Origin: a virus
Length of the DNA: 40,129 bases
IMG/VR virus record: IMGVR_UViG_3300025102_000082
Location: 1 to 40,129 of that record
Strand: one strand, 5' to 3'
Shown here: in pieces, positions 5,711-12,976 of the stretch
Numbering within the stretch: the stretch's first letter is position 1
How the letters are laid out: each line of letters starts with the position of its first letter
Program-made: the position numbers and the translations under genes
The notes under the pieces: model-generated
Databases searched by the model: none
Told to the model about the DNA's origin: nothing
What the model saw: the letters and a program-made list of their open reading frames with translations, nothing else

Positions 5711-8410
5711 ATGGCTAAACAATCAATAAATATAGGCTCTTCCGCTAATGACGGCACCGGAACACCTTTGAGAGATGCGTTCGATATATGCAACGACAAC
5801 TTTACAGAAATATATGCTGTCAACGGTGGCTCAGCTGCCTTTCCTACATTAGGTTCTGCAGGACAAATATTACAAGTAAACTCGGGTGGAAACGCATTAG
5901 AGTTTGCGGCTGCTTCAAGTGGTGCAACAGATTTAAATGGATTAAGTGATGTAAGTATAGATCTATCTAATGACTCCGCTTATTTTATTAATATACCAGC
6001 TGGACTTTCAGGAGATAGTAAAAATTTAGTTATTGGTGAAGGAGCTGCAAATGGTTTTGTAAACTCAAATACAAGTGTAGTTATAGGTTTTGATGCTTTA
6101 AAAACTAATACTAATCAACTTACGGGTAATGTAGTTGTTGGTACTGAAGCAATGGAAAATGTTACATCAGGTCAAGCAAAAAACTTAGTTGCTATTGGAG
6201 ATAGAGCTGGTAAAGGCGTAGGAAATCCTTTTAATGCTGTTATAATAGGATCAGAAGCTGCAGCTAACAATGATAATGGATATGAAAGTGTTTATATTGG
6301 TAAAGAAGCTGGAAAATCTGCAAACTCTAATTATCAAGTTTTTATAGGCACAAAAGCTGGAGAAAATGCGAATGGAGCAACAAGAGCTGTAGCTGTTGGT
6401 TGGAATGCTGGTTTATCAGCTACGGGCGATGATTTTGTTGCAATAGGGTACCAAGCTGGTAGAAGCAATACATCAAATACTGGTATTATATCAGTAGGAT
6501 ATCATTCTGGTTATTCAAATACTTCTGGTTCAAATAATACAAATGTAGGTTATAGAGCTGGGTATAGCGCCACAACAAATTCTAATAGAACGTATTTAGG
6601 TTATGAAGCAGGAAATTTAAATACAGGAGCGGCAAATACAGGGGTAGGATATCAAGCCTGCAACGGGATAAGTAGTTTTGGAGTTGCAAAAGGTCAAGGA
6701 TCTAACAACACAGGTGTTGGTTATCGAGCACTTCATGCAATGAATGGAATTGGGGCTTCTAGTAATACCGCTGTTGGAACAAACGCTTTATCAGGTGTTT
6801 TAACTGGCGCCAATAATACTGCTTTAGGTAAAGATTCGGGATCAACTATAAGTAGTGGTAGTAATTTAACTGTTTTAGGTTTTGATGCAGAGCCAAGTTC
6901 AAATTCTGCAACAAACGAAATAACATTAGGTAACTCAAGTGTAACCGCGTTAAGAATACCTGGTCTACAATCAGGCGCATCTAATGGCGATGTACTTACG
7001 TTTAATTCTGGAACTGGTAAAATAACACTAGCTGCTGCTTCAGGCGGCGGCGGGGGTGCATCTAGTTTAAATGGTCTTTCTGATTGTTTAGTTGATACAG
7101 CTAGTTTATACGTCGCAGAAGTACCGTCAGGCTTAAGTGGTAATCCACAGAATAACACTATATTAGGTATTGATGCTGGAACAGCTTTAACTACAGGAAC
7201 AGATAATACTTTTATTGGTCATCAAGCTGGAGATTCTTATACAACTGGTATTGATTCTGTAATGATTGGTAATAAAGCTGGTCAAGCTACAAACGGAGCA
7301 CAAAATGTTTTTATTGGAAATCAAGCAGCAGAAAATTCTACAGGTTCTATGCATGTTGCAATTGGTCATAGAGCATCTTCAAGTGGCGGATCTTTAGGAG
7401 TTGTTATTGGTCGTGAAGCTGGATTAAGCAATACTGGGGATCAGGGTGTAATAATTGGCTCAAACGCAGCAAGACAAGGTAATTCAGCTCATAATCATAT
7501 TTCTATAGGTCGTGAAGCTGGATATTCAAATACTTCTGGAGGTGAAAACACAAATATAGGTTATAAAGCTGGATATTCAAATACGACTTCTTCAAACAGA
7601 ACTGCAGTCGGATATGGTTCTTTAGAATTTAACACAGGTAGTCAAAACACTGCGTTTGGTCAATACACTTTAAGAGGAACATCAGGAGCTTCAAGCGGCC
7701 AATTTAATACTGCTGTTGGTTATACCGCTGGTGAAGATATAACTACAGGACAAACAAATAGTTTATTTGGATGGGGAGCTGGTAAAGATATAACAACAGG
7801 TAGTAATAATACTGTATTAGGTTATTTTGCTCAACCATCATCTAATACTGTTTCTAATGAAATTACTTTAGGTAACTCAAGTGTAACATCATTAAGAATA
7901 CCAGGTTTAGACATAGCGTCTGCTTCTACCCTTAGACTACATTTAAAAAATCATACAACTAACACAAGCACGTCTACTATACTAAAAATAGAAAGAGGCA
8001 ATGGAAGTAGCCCAGATAAAGTAATTGGATTTTTTACTACAACTGCTGAAAGAGGCTCTATAACAGTTAATGATTTTGGTACTGCATATAACACTTCTTC
8101 AGATTATAGATTAAAAGAAAATGTAGCAAATATTACTAATGGAATTACTAGAGTAAAACAACTTAATCCTAAAAGATTTAACTTTATAGGTAGCAATCAA
8201 GTTGTTGATGGTTTTTTAGCTCACGAAGCTCAATCTGTAGTTCCAGAAGCTGTAATTGGCGAAAAAGACGCTGTGGACTCAGACAACAACGCTATTTACC
8301 AAGGTATTGATCAAGCAAAAATAGTTCCTTTGTTAACAGCGGCGTTGCAAGAAGCAATAACAAAAATAGAACAGTTAGAAACTAGAATACAAACTTTAGA
8401 AAATAATTAA
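5711..8410 (+). CDS. Tail fibre/spike with C-terminal S74 intramolecular chaperone
   Basis: This 899-residue protein is the likely host-recognition fibre. The N-terminus (SINIGSSANDGTGTPLRDAF, then DNFTEIY) matches a common phage fibre attachment segment. Two beta-roll modules follow, at about 73-420 and 450-733, built from repeats like NTxVGYxAG resembling YadA-type heads. Each opens with LNGLSD and closes with NEITLGNSSVT, and a GGGGG hinge separates them. The C-terminus is a peptidase S74 chaperone: SDYRLKEN places S797 and K802 with the Ser/Lys spacing of endosialidase-type self-cleaving domains. Cleavage before S797 would release about 103 residues, including a terminal coiled coil. It would trimerise the fibre and then be shed. 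Neighbouring small genes may encode partners. Confidence 0.88.
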   Translation: MAKQSINIGSSANDGTGTPLRDAFDICNDNFTEIYAVNGGSAAFPTLGSAGQILQVNSGGNALEFAAASSGATDLNGLSDVSIDLSNDSAYFINIPAGLSGDSKNLVIGEGAANGFVNSNTSVVIGFDALKTNTNQLTGNVVVGTEAMENVTSGQAKNLVAIGDRAGKGVGNPFNAVIIGSEAAANNDNGYESVYIGKEAGKSANSNYQVFIGTKAGENANGATRAVAVGWNAGLSATGDDFVAIGYQAGRSNTSNTGIISVGYHSGYSNTSGSNNTNVGYRAGYSATTNSNRTYLGYEAGNLNTGAANTGVGYQACNGISSFGVAKGQGSNNTGVGYRALHAMNGIGASSNTAVGTNALSGVLTGANNTALGKDSGSTISSGSNLTVLGFDAEPSSNSATNEITLGNSSVTALRIPGLQSGASNGDVLTFNSGTGKITLAAASGGGGGASSLNGLSDCLVDTASLYVAEVPSGLSGNPQNNTILGIDAGTALTTGTDNTFIGHQAGDSYTTGIDSVMIGNKAGQATNGAQNVFIGNQAAENSTGSMHVAIGHRASSSGGSLGVVIGREAGLSNTGDQGVIIGSNAARQGNSAHNHISIGREAGYSNTSGGENTNIGYKAGYSNTTSSNRTAVGYGSLEFNTGSQNTAFGQYTLRGTSGASSGQFNTAVGYTAGEDITTGQTNSLFGWGAGKDITTGSNNTVLGYFAQPSSNTVSNEITLGNSSVTSLRIPGLDIASASTLRLHLKNHTTNTSTSTILKIERGNGSSPDKVIGFFTTTAERGSITVNDFGTAYNTSSDYRLKENVANITNGITRVKQLNPKRFNFIGSNQVVDGFLAHEAQSVVPEAVIGEKDAVDSDNNAIYQGIDQAKIVPLLTAALQEAITKIEQLETRIQTLENN

Positions 8411-8411
8411 A

Positions 8412-8669
8412 ATGTATAAAAACACAATTACATCAGAAAACACACCAGATAGTCATAAAGCAATTATAATAGGCCAAGTAGACGGTCAATTAGCAGAAGC
8501 TGCAGATTCAGAAACTTCAGCAGAGCAATTGCAAATAATTAAAGATCACTTTAAGTGGTTACTATCAAACGATTTTTATAAAGCCGAATGTAGTGCTGAA
8601 CAAGTAAGTGGCATGGAGTCATATTTACCAGCTGATTACAAAAATGACTACGAAGATCTTCCATCATAA
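8412..8669 (+). CDS. Hypothetical acidic protein, 85 aa
   Basis: An 85-residue acidic protein starting MYKNTITSENTPDSHKAIII. It has a helical middle (SAEQLQIIKDHFKWLLSNDF) and an acidic end (DYEDLPS). It begins one base after the tail fibre stop, and its stop shares a base with the next ATG, so it is embedded in a coupled transcript. It has no recognisable domain. A fibre-assembly helper is conceivable from position, but nothing in the sequence shows it. Confidence 0.6.
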   Translation: MYKNTITSENTPDSHKAIIIGQVDGQLAEAADSETSAEQLQIIKDHFKWLLSNDFYKAECSAEQVSGMESYLPADYKNDYEDLPS

Positions 8670-8941
8670 TGTCTAAACTTAATAAAAAATCTATGGCTTG
8701 TAATAAGCCTAGAAGAACTCCTAAACACCGAACTAAGTCTCACGTAGTTAAAGCTTGTTCTGGTGGAACAGAGAAAATTATAAGGTTTGGTCAGCAAGGT
8801 GTTACAACAGCCGGCAAGCCTAAAAAAGGTGAGTCAGCTAAACAAAAAGCAAGACGTAAAAGCTTTAAAGCTAGACACAGAAAAAACATAGCAAAAGGTA
8901 AATTAAGCGCAGCTTACTGGGCTAATAAAGTTAAGTGGTAA
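8669..8941 (+). CDS. Conserved small basic protein, Cys-containing
   Basis: A 90-residue strongly basic protein with conserved-looking blocks: MACNKPRRTPKHRTKSHVVK, then ACSGGTEKIIRFGQQGVTTA, KARRKSFKARHRKN, and the aromatic end SAAYWANKVKW. Similar small basic proteins with a RFGxQG...FKARH...YWANKVKW layout are, to my recollection, widespread beside structural genes in marine phages. Two cysteines (in MACNKP and KACSGG) and several His could bind a metal, but spacing is not a standard zinc finger. It overlaps both neighbours by one base. Function unknown; virion or nucleic-acid association is a guess from charge. Confidence 0.65.
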   Translation: MSKLNKKSMACNKPRRTPKHRTKSHVVKACSGGTEKIIRFGQQGVTTAGKPKKGESAKQKARRKSFKARHRKNIAKGKLSAAYWANKVKW

Positions 8942-9405
8942 TGAGCAAAGACAAAAAGAAGTTTAAAGATACAACCGTAGGTAAGCTATTGTTAGGGGCG
9001 GCTGGTGTAATAAATCCAGCTCTTGGTAATGTCTTGCAAGGCGTTATGTCGCCTAAAGAGGCTATAGCTGAAATAACTAAATCAGATGTGTCTAACGAAG
9101 ATAAAATTAAATTACAACAGCTAATATACGAACAACAAAATAAAGAAATAGAGGCAATAACAACTCGTTGGCAAGCAGACAGTATGTCTGACTCGTGGCT
9201 TTCTAAAAACGTGCGCCCACTAGTTTTAGTGTGGTGTATATGTATATTTTCTTTAGCTGGAATATTAGACAGCGTTGAGTCTATACCTTTTAACATAGGT
9301 GTAACATGGAACGACACTTTCGAGAAGGTTATGATGGCGGTCGTGTTAGCCTATTTCGGCGGACGCACGACAGAAAAAGCTACAAATGTTTTTAAAAGTA
9401 AATAA
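8941..9405 (+). CDS. Holin-like membrane protein (3TM/GTA-type)
   Basis: A 154-residue protein resembling the three-transmembrane holin family seen in marine phages and gene-transfer agents. The N-terminal part has a weakly hydrophobic stretch (GKLLLGAAGVINPALG, about 14-30), then a charged helix (about 40-78) with MSDSWLSKNVRPLV. Clear membrane segments are at about 91-110 and 130-141, followed by GGRTTEKATNVFKSK. Holins form inner-membrane lesions that time lysis and release endolysin; no endolysin gene is visible in this window. I chose ATG 8941, which shares a base with the previous stop, over an upstream GTG at 8935. It is followed by a 57-base gap holding a candidate regulatory motif. 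Confidence 0.65.
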   Translation: MSKDKKKFKDTTVGKLLLGAAGVINPALGNVLQGVMSPKEAIAEITKSDVSNEDKIKLQQLIYEQQNKEIEAITTRWQADSMSDSWLSKNVRPLVLVWCICIFSLAGILDSVESIPFNIGVTWNDTFEKVMMAVVLAYFGGRTTEKATNVFKSK

Positions 9406-9409
9406 AGCA

Positions 9410-9420
9410 TATTATAAGTG
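9410..9420 (+). promoter_or_regulatory. Candidate regulatory 11-mer, copy 1
   Basis: TATTATAAGTG lies in one of the longest gaps of the window, 43 bases upstream of the next start. An identical 11-mer sits in the gap before 19912, about 50 bases from that start. It contains a TATTAT/TATAAG core that could act as a -10-like or phage late-promoter element. Two copies among A/T-rich gaps are suggestive only. Confidence 0.25.
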
Positions 9421-9462
9421 ATTAGTATATAGTAAATTAAATAATAATTAAATCAAATAAAA

Positions 9463-9723
9463 ATGAGTAAAAAAATAGAAGAAAAAGAGTTAGAGCAGTT
9501 AAAAGCTCAAGAGTCTGTTAAGTTAAGATTAATATCTGACATAGGCGCTGTAGAAGCTCAAAAGCACGAACTGCTTCATGCGTTTGCAGAGGTTGTAGGT
9601 AAGTCAAAAGAGTTAAACAATACTCTTGAAGAAAAATACGGTAAAATAACTGTAAACCTTGAAGACGGATCTTACGAAGAAATAGTAGAAGAAGAAGTTG
9701 AAGAAGATGGCGAAGCTAATTAG
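9463..9723 (+). CDS. Coiled-coil protein, 86 aa
   Basis: An 86-residue protein almost entirely predicted as helix. Heptad-like hydrophobics run through residues 1-60 (EKELEQLKAQESVKLRLISD, AQKHELLHAFAEVV), followed by EEKYGKITVNLEDGSYE and a Glu-rich tail. It has no signal peptide or membrane segment, so it is not an obvious spanin, although it follows a holin-like gene. It probably forms homo- or hetero-oligomers. Its end overlaps the start of the next gene by 17 bases. Function unknown. Confidence 0.6.
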   Translation: MSKKIEEKELEQLKAQESVKLRLISDIGAVEAQKHELLHAFAEVVGKSKELNNTLEEKYGKITVNLEDGSYEEIVEEEVEEDGEAN

Positions 9724-9934
9724 AAAAATAAGTATAGGCGCAGATTATAAAAATGAAGCAATGCACTACTCCGTAGGTCAACAAGTCTACGGAGGTCATT
9801 GTATTTGTGATATATTGCACGATCAAAAAGACGGATCTTATAATATATATATAGAAAAAAACAATGAAATAATACCTTGGAAGAAATTTAACTCTAACAT
9901 GGCTGTTTCAATTGAGTATAATCTAGAGTATTAA
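9707..9934 (+). CDS. Hypothetical small beta-rich protein, 75 aa
   Basis: I start this gene at ATG 9707, inside the end of the coiled-coil gene, rather than at an upstream TTG at 9698. The protein, 75 residues, begins MAKLIRKISIGADYKNEAMH and continues HYSVGQQVYGGHCICDILHD, SYNIYIEKNNEIIPWKKF, SIEYNLEY. It looks like a compact beta-barrel or SH3-like fold. The pattern VGQQVYGGHCICDIL, a strand turning back on itself, is typical of small barrel proteins. It overlaps the next ATG by one base. The following gene looks co-chaperonin-like, so a shared complex is possible, but nothing proves it. Confidence 0.55.
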   Translation: MAKLIRKISIGADYKNEAMHYSVGQQVYGGHCICDILHDQKDGSYNIYIEKNNEIIPWKKFNSNMAVSIEYNLEY

Positions 9935-10557
9935 TGAAAAGCTTATATAACTTTATTATAGAACCTGAAAATAGCAGGTATAATAATGAAGTAAATATTA
10001 ACGGTAAAAAGCTTATTGTTAACACAACTATGGACGATCACAAGTTTGTTAATAGAGTTGGTATAGTAAAATCAATACCTTTGGTTGGTAAAACAAATAT
10101 AAAAGTTGGTGACAAAGTAATAGTGCATCATAATGTTTTTAGAAGGTTTTATGATATAAAAGGTAGAGAAAAAAACAGTAGTTCATATTTTAAAGAAGAT
10201 ATGTATTTTTGTTATTACGATCAAATATTTTTATACAAGCAAAATAACGAGTGGAAAGCTCCTTTAAACTACTGCTTTGTAAAACCTATACTTAATAATA
10301 AAAAAGACATTATAACGACTGAAAAAGAAAGAAAACATATTGGAGTATTAAAATATGGTAATAAGTCGTTAGAGGCGTTAGGAATAAACGAAGGAGACTT
10401 AATAGGTTTTAACCTTAATAGCGAATATGAGTTTGTTATAGATAATAACAGACTATATCGTATGCAGTCTAAAGACATTACAATTAAATATGAATACAAA
10501 GGAGACGAAGTTGAATATAATCCAAGCTGGGCAAAAGGCTGTGGAAGAACTTATTAA
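9934..10557 (+). CDS. Tandem GroES-like (co-chaperonin-like) protein
   Basis: A 207-residue protein that appears to contain two GroES-type barrels in a row. Repeat 1 (about 1-105) starts SLYNFIIEPEN, has NRVGIVKSIPL then NIKVGDKVIVHHN, and ends MYFCYYDQIFLY. Repeat 2 (about 110-190) starts NYCFVKPILNN, has KHIGVLKYGNK then GINEGDLIGFNLN and ends RLYRMQSKDITIKYE. This mirrors the GroES order: first strand, G-x-V strand, VxxGDxV strand, terminal strand. The bacterial mobile-loop hydrophobic tripeptide is not obvious. It is separate from the true groES at 4211 and precedes the packaging genes, so it may modify the phage chaperonin or be a virion protein using the same fold. Coding status is firm; the fold is inference. 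Confidence 0.6.
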   Translation: MKSLYNFIIEPENSRYNNEVNINGKKLIVNTTMDDHKFVNRVGIVKSIPLVGKTNIKVGDKVIVHHNVFRRFYDIKGREKNSSSYFKEDMYFCYYDQIFLYKQNNEWKAPLNYCFVKPILNNKKDIITTEKERKHIGVLKYGNKSLEALGINEGDLIGFNLNSEYEFVIDNNRLYRMQSKDITIKYEYKGDEVEYNPSWAKGCGRTY

Positions 10558-10765
10558 GGTTGCAAAAGAACCTATAGTTGATTCAGATGATGATATATCT
10601 GCTGATCGTTTAAAAAACGCAGCGGCAACAAAAAAGCTAGCTATATTCGATGCCTTTGAAATACTTTCTCGTATACAAGAAGAAGAAAATATGTTAAATG
10701 ATAAACCTAAAGAAGTTAAAGAACAAAGAGCTTTTAAGGGTTTTGCTGAAGGTAGATCAAAATGA
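10490..10765 (+). CDS. Putative small terminase subunit
   Basis: A 91-residue, mostly helical protein encoded just upstream of the large terminase, overlapping it by 4 bases (ATGA). This position is standard for the small terminase, which recognises phage DNA and feeds it to the motor. Sequence shows helices in IIQAGQKAVEELIKVAKE and DRLKNAAATKKLAIFDAFEI, the latter also suggesting a coiled-coil core. The ATG at 10490 makes it overlap the preceding gene by 68 bases; a TTG at 10511 is an alternative start. There is no clear helix-turn-helix, and it is short for the family (typically 120 or more), so the assignment is mainly positional. Confidence 0.5.
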   Translation: MNTKETKLNIIQAGQKAVEELIKVAKEPIVDSDDDISADRLKNAAATKKLAIFDAFEILSRIQEEENMLNDKPKEVKEQRAFKGFAEGRSK

Positions 10766-12972
10766 GTTACGAACAAACTCTAGTAAAGACACTAAAAGAC
10801 TACATAAAGCCTAAAACATTAAATAAAAACAACAGGTATAAAAAATGGGATTATGGTTATAATGACGAGTACGATATGGTTGTTATATCTAAATCAGGTA
10901 AAATAGATCAAGTAATTGAAATACAAAACCTTAAAATAGCTTTACCTAAACCTGTTGATATAAAAAAATTTAATTCAAATACTTGGGAATATACAGAATA
11001 CCCTAAAGTATTAAAAAGAATAAAGTCTGTTTTTGATTGGGAACAATATCCTGTAGAATTTAAAGAAGAGTGGTATGATTACATTGATAATGAGTTTACT
11101 AGAAGGGAAGAAGGTTTCTGGTTTTATAACAAAAACGTTCCTACTTATGTTACTGGTACTCATTACATGTACTTGCAGTGGAGTAAAATTGATGTCGGTC
11201 AACCAGACTTCCGTGAATCAAATAGATTATTTTACATATTCTGGGAGGCTTGTAAGGCCGATTATAGATCCTATGGAATGTGTTATCTTAAGAACAGACG
11301 TTCTGGGTTTTCCTTTATGGCGTCCGGGGAGTGCGTTAATATGGCAACAATATCAAGCGACTCTAGGTTTGGGATATTATCAAAGTCTGGTCCTGATGCC
11401 AAGAAGATGTTTACCGACAAGGTTGTACCGATATCGGTTAATTACCCCTTCTTTTTCAAACCGATTCAGGACGGAATGGACCGCCCAAAGACAGAGCTTG
11501 CGTACAGAGTACCAGCGAGTAAGTTTACCCGCAAGAAGCTTGAGACCAACGAGAAATTACAAGAGCTCGACGGTCTCGACACCACGATCGACTGGAAAAA
11601 TACCGGTGACAACTCGTACGACGGTGAGAAACTTAAGCTACTCGTCCACGACGAAAGTGGTAAGTGGGAAAAGCCGAACAACATCCTCAACAACTGGAGG
11701 GTTACGAAAACAACGTTAAGATTAGGTAGTAAAATTATAGGCAAATGCATGATGGGTTCAACAAGCAACTCATTAGATAAAGGCGGTGATAACTTTAAAA
11801 AACTTTACTATGACTCAGACGTTACAAAGAGAAATCGCAATGGACAGACTGCTTCAGGATTATATTCTTTGTTCATACCTATGGAATGGAACTACGAGGG
11901 ATATATTGATATGTATGGAGCACCTGTCTTCGAAACTCCGGACAAACCGGTACTCGATGCAGTTGGGGATAAAATAAGACAAGGCGTAATTGACTATTGG
12001 CAAAACGAAGTAGAAGGTTTAAAAAACGATCAAGACAGTTTAAATGAGTTTTACAGACAGTTTCCAAGAACTGAAAGCCATGCTTTTAGAGACGAAGCAA
12101 AGCAATCGCTTTTTAACTTAACAAAAATATATGAGCAAATAGATTATAACGATGAATTAGCTAATTCTAGTATTATATCTAAAGGCTCGTTTCAGTGGAA
12201 AAACGGTGTAAAAGATACTACAGTAGAGTTTATGCCAAATAAAAATGGTAGATTTAAAATATCTTGGGTACCAATATTTGAAATGCAAAACCGTATGCGT
12301 TTAAAAAACGGTGTTAAATATCCTGCTAATGATCACATAGGAGCATTTGGTTGTGATAGTTATGACATATCAGGTACTGTAGATGGTGTAGGTTCAAACG
12401 GTGCATTACATGGACTTACTAAGTTTTCAATGGAAGAAGCACCTTCTAATCAGTTTTTTTTAGAATATGTTGCTAGACCACAAACTGCTGAAATATTTTT
12501 TGAAGATGTGCTTATGGCTTGTGTATTTTATGGCATGCCAATATTAGCAGAAAATAATAAACCTAGACTTTTATATCATTTTAAAAGAAGAGGTTATAGA
12601 GGTTATTCGATGAATAGACCAGACAAGATTTATAATAAATTGTCTGTAACTGAAAAAGAAATAGGTGGAATACCTAATTCATCTGTAGATATGAAACAGT
12701 CTCATGCTGCAGCTATAGAGTCTTATATAGAAAAACATGTAGGGCAAAATGAACAAGGCTACGGCAATATGTATTTTAGTAGAACACTAGAAGACTGGGC
12801 TAAGTTTGATATAAATAATAGAACAAAATTTGATGCTTCAATAAGTTCTGGGCTTGCTATAATGGCTTGTAATAAAAATCTTTACGCGCCAACACAAGAA
12901 AGACAGGTTGTAAATATAAATCTTGGAATAAAAAGATACGACAACAAAGGATCAAGATCAAAAATAATTTAA
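10762..12972 (+). CDS. terL: Terminase large subunit (DNA packaging ATPase/nuclease)
   Basis: A 736-residue packaging motor that binds the portal, hydrolyses ATP to pump DNA into the head and cuts concatemers. A deviant Walker A is at 177-184 (KNRRSGFS, with no GK pair). Walker B is at 293-298 (LLVHDE, catalytic E298), and a coupling-type GST lies at 332-334 in CMMGSTSNSLDKGGDNF. The nuclease half begins near GCDSYD (D532), with further acidic residues toward the C-terminus (SVDMKQSHAAAIESYI). A stretch over residues about 165-318 has much higher GC and different codons from the rest of the gene, although the reading frame is intact. The putative small subunit precedes it and the portal follows 4 bases later. 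Confidence 0.88.
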   Translation: MSYEQTLVKTLKDYIKPKTLNKNNRYKKWDYGYNDEYDMVVISKSGKIDQVIEIQNLKIALPKPVDIKKFNSNTWEYTEYPKVLKRIKSVFDWEQYPVEFKEEWYDYIDNEFTRREEGFWFYNKNVPTYVTGTHYMYLQWSKIDVGQPDFRESNRLFYIFWEACKADYRSYGMCYLKNRRSGFSFMASGECVNMATISSDSRFGILSKSGPDAKKMFTDKVVPISVNYPFFFKPIQDGMDRPKTELAYRVPASKFTRKKLETNEKLQELDGLDTTIDWKNTGDNSYDGEKLKLLVHDESGKWEKPNNILNNWRVTKTTLRLGSKIIGKCMMGSTSNSLDKGGDNFKKLYYDSDVTKRNRNGQTASGLYSLFIPMEWNYEGYIDMYGAPVFETPDKPVLDAVGDKIRQGVIDYWQNEVEGLKNDQDSLNEFYRQFPRTESHAFRDEAKQSLFNLTKIYEQIDYNDELANSSIISKGSFQWKNGVKDTTVEFMPNKNGRFKISWVPIFEMQNRMRLKNGVKYPANDHIGAFGCDSYDISGTVDGVGSNGALHGLTKFSMEEAPSNQFFLEYVARPQTAEIFFEDVLMACVFYGMPILAENNKPRLLYHFKRRGYRGYSMNRPDKIYNKLSVTEKEIGGIPNSSVDMKQSHAAAIESYIEKHVGQNEQGYGNMYFSRTLEDWAKFDINNRTKFDASISSGLAIMACNKNLYAPTQERQVVNINLGIKRYDNKGSRSKII
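11281..11700 (+). other. GC-rich recoded tract inside terL
   Basis: Hand counts give 197 G/C of 420 bases here (about 47%), and 122 of 240 (51%) over 11461-11700. Flanking 60-base lines inside the same gene are near 22-35%. Codons such as CTC, ACC, CGC, GAC and TCG replace the A/T-ending codons used elsewhere. The tract covers the Walker A to Walker B part of the ATPase, and the protein frame remains intact. This is consistent with gene conversion or recombination from a GC-richer relative; a metagenomic assembly chimera is also possible. Confidence 0.75.
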
Positions 12973-12976
12973 ATAA

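Noticed and set aside
6733-7158. 141-residue minus-strand ORF opposite the tail fibre
   Set aside because: Complement of low-complexity Gly/Asn/Thr repeats; Pro/Leu-rich product with no family features and no leader.
8935-8940. Upstream GTG start for the holin-like gene
   Set aside because: ATG 8941 directly on the previous stop follows the same 1-nt overlap used by neighbours and is the simpler start.
11075-11719. 214-residue ORF in another frame inside the large terminase gene
   Set aside because: It coincides with the GC-rich tract, whose codons remove stop codons in other frames. The product is Arg/Ser-rich without domain features and has no leader. It is best read as a shadow of the terminase gene.
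11466-11768. 100-residue minus-strand ORF in the same tract
   Set aside because: Also explained by lack of stops in GC-richer DNA. All supported genes are on the + strand.
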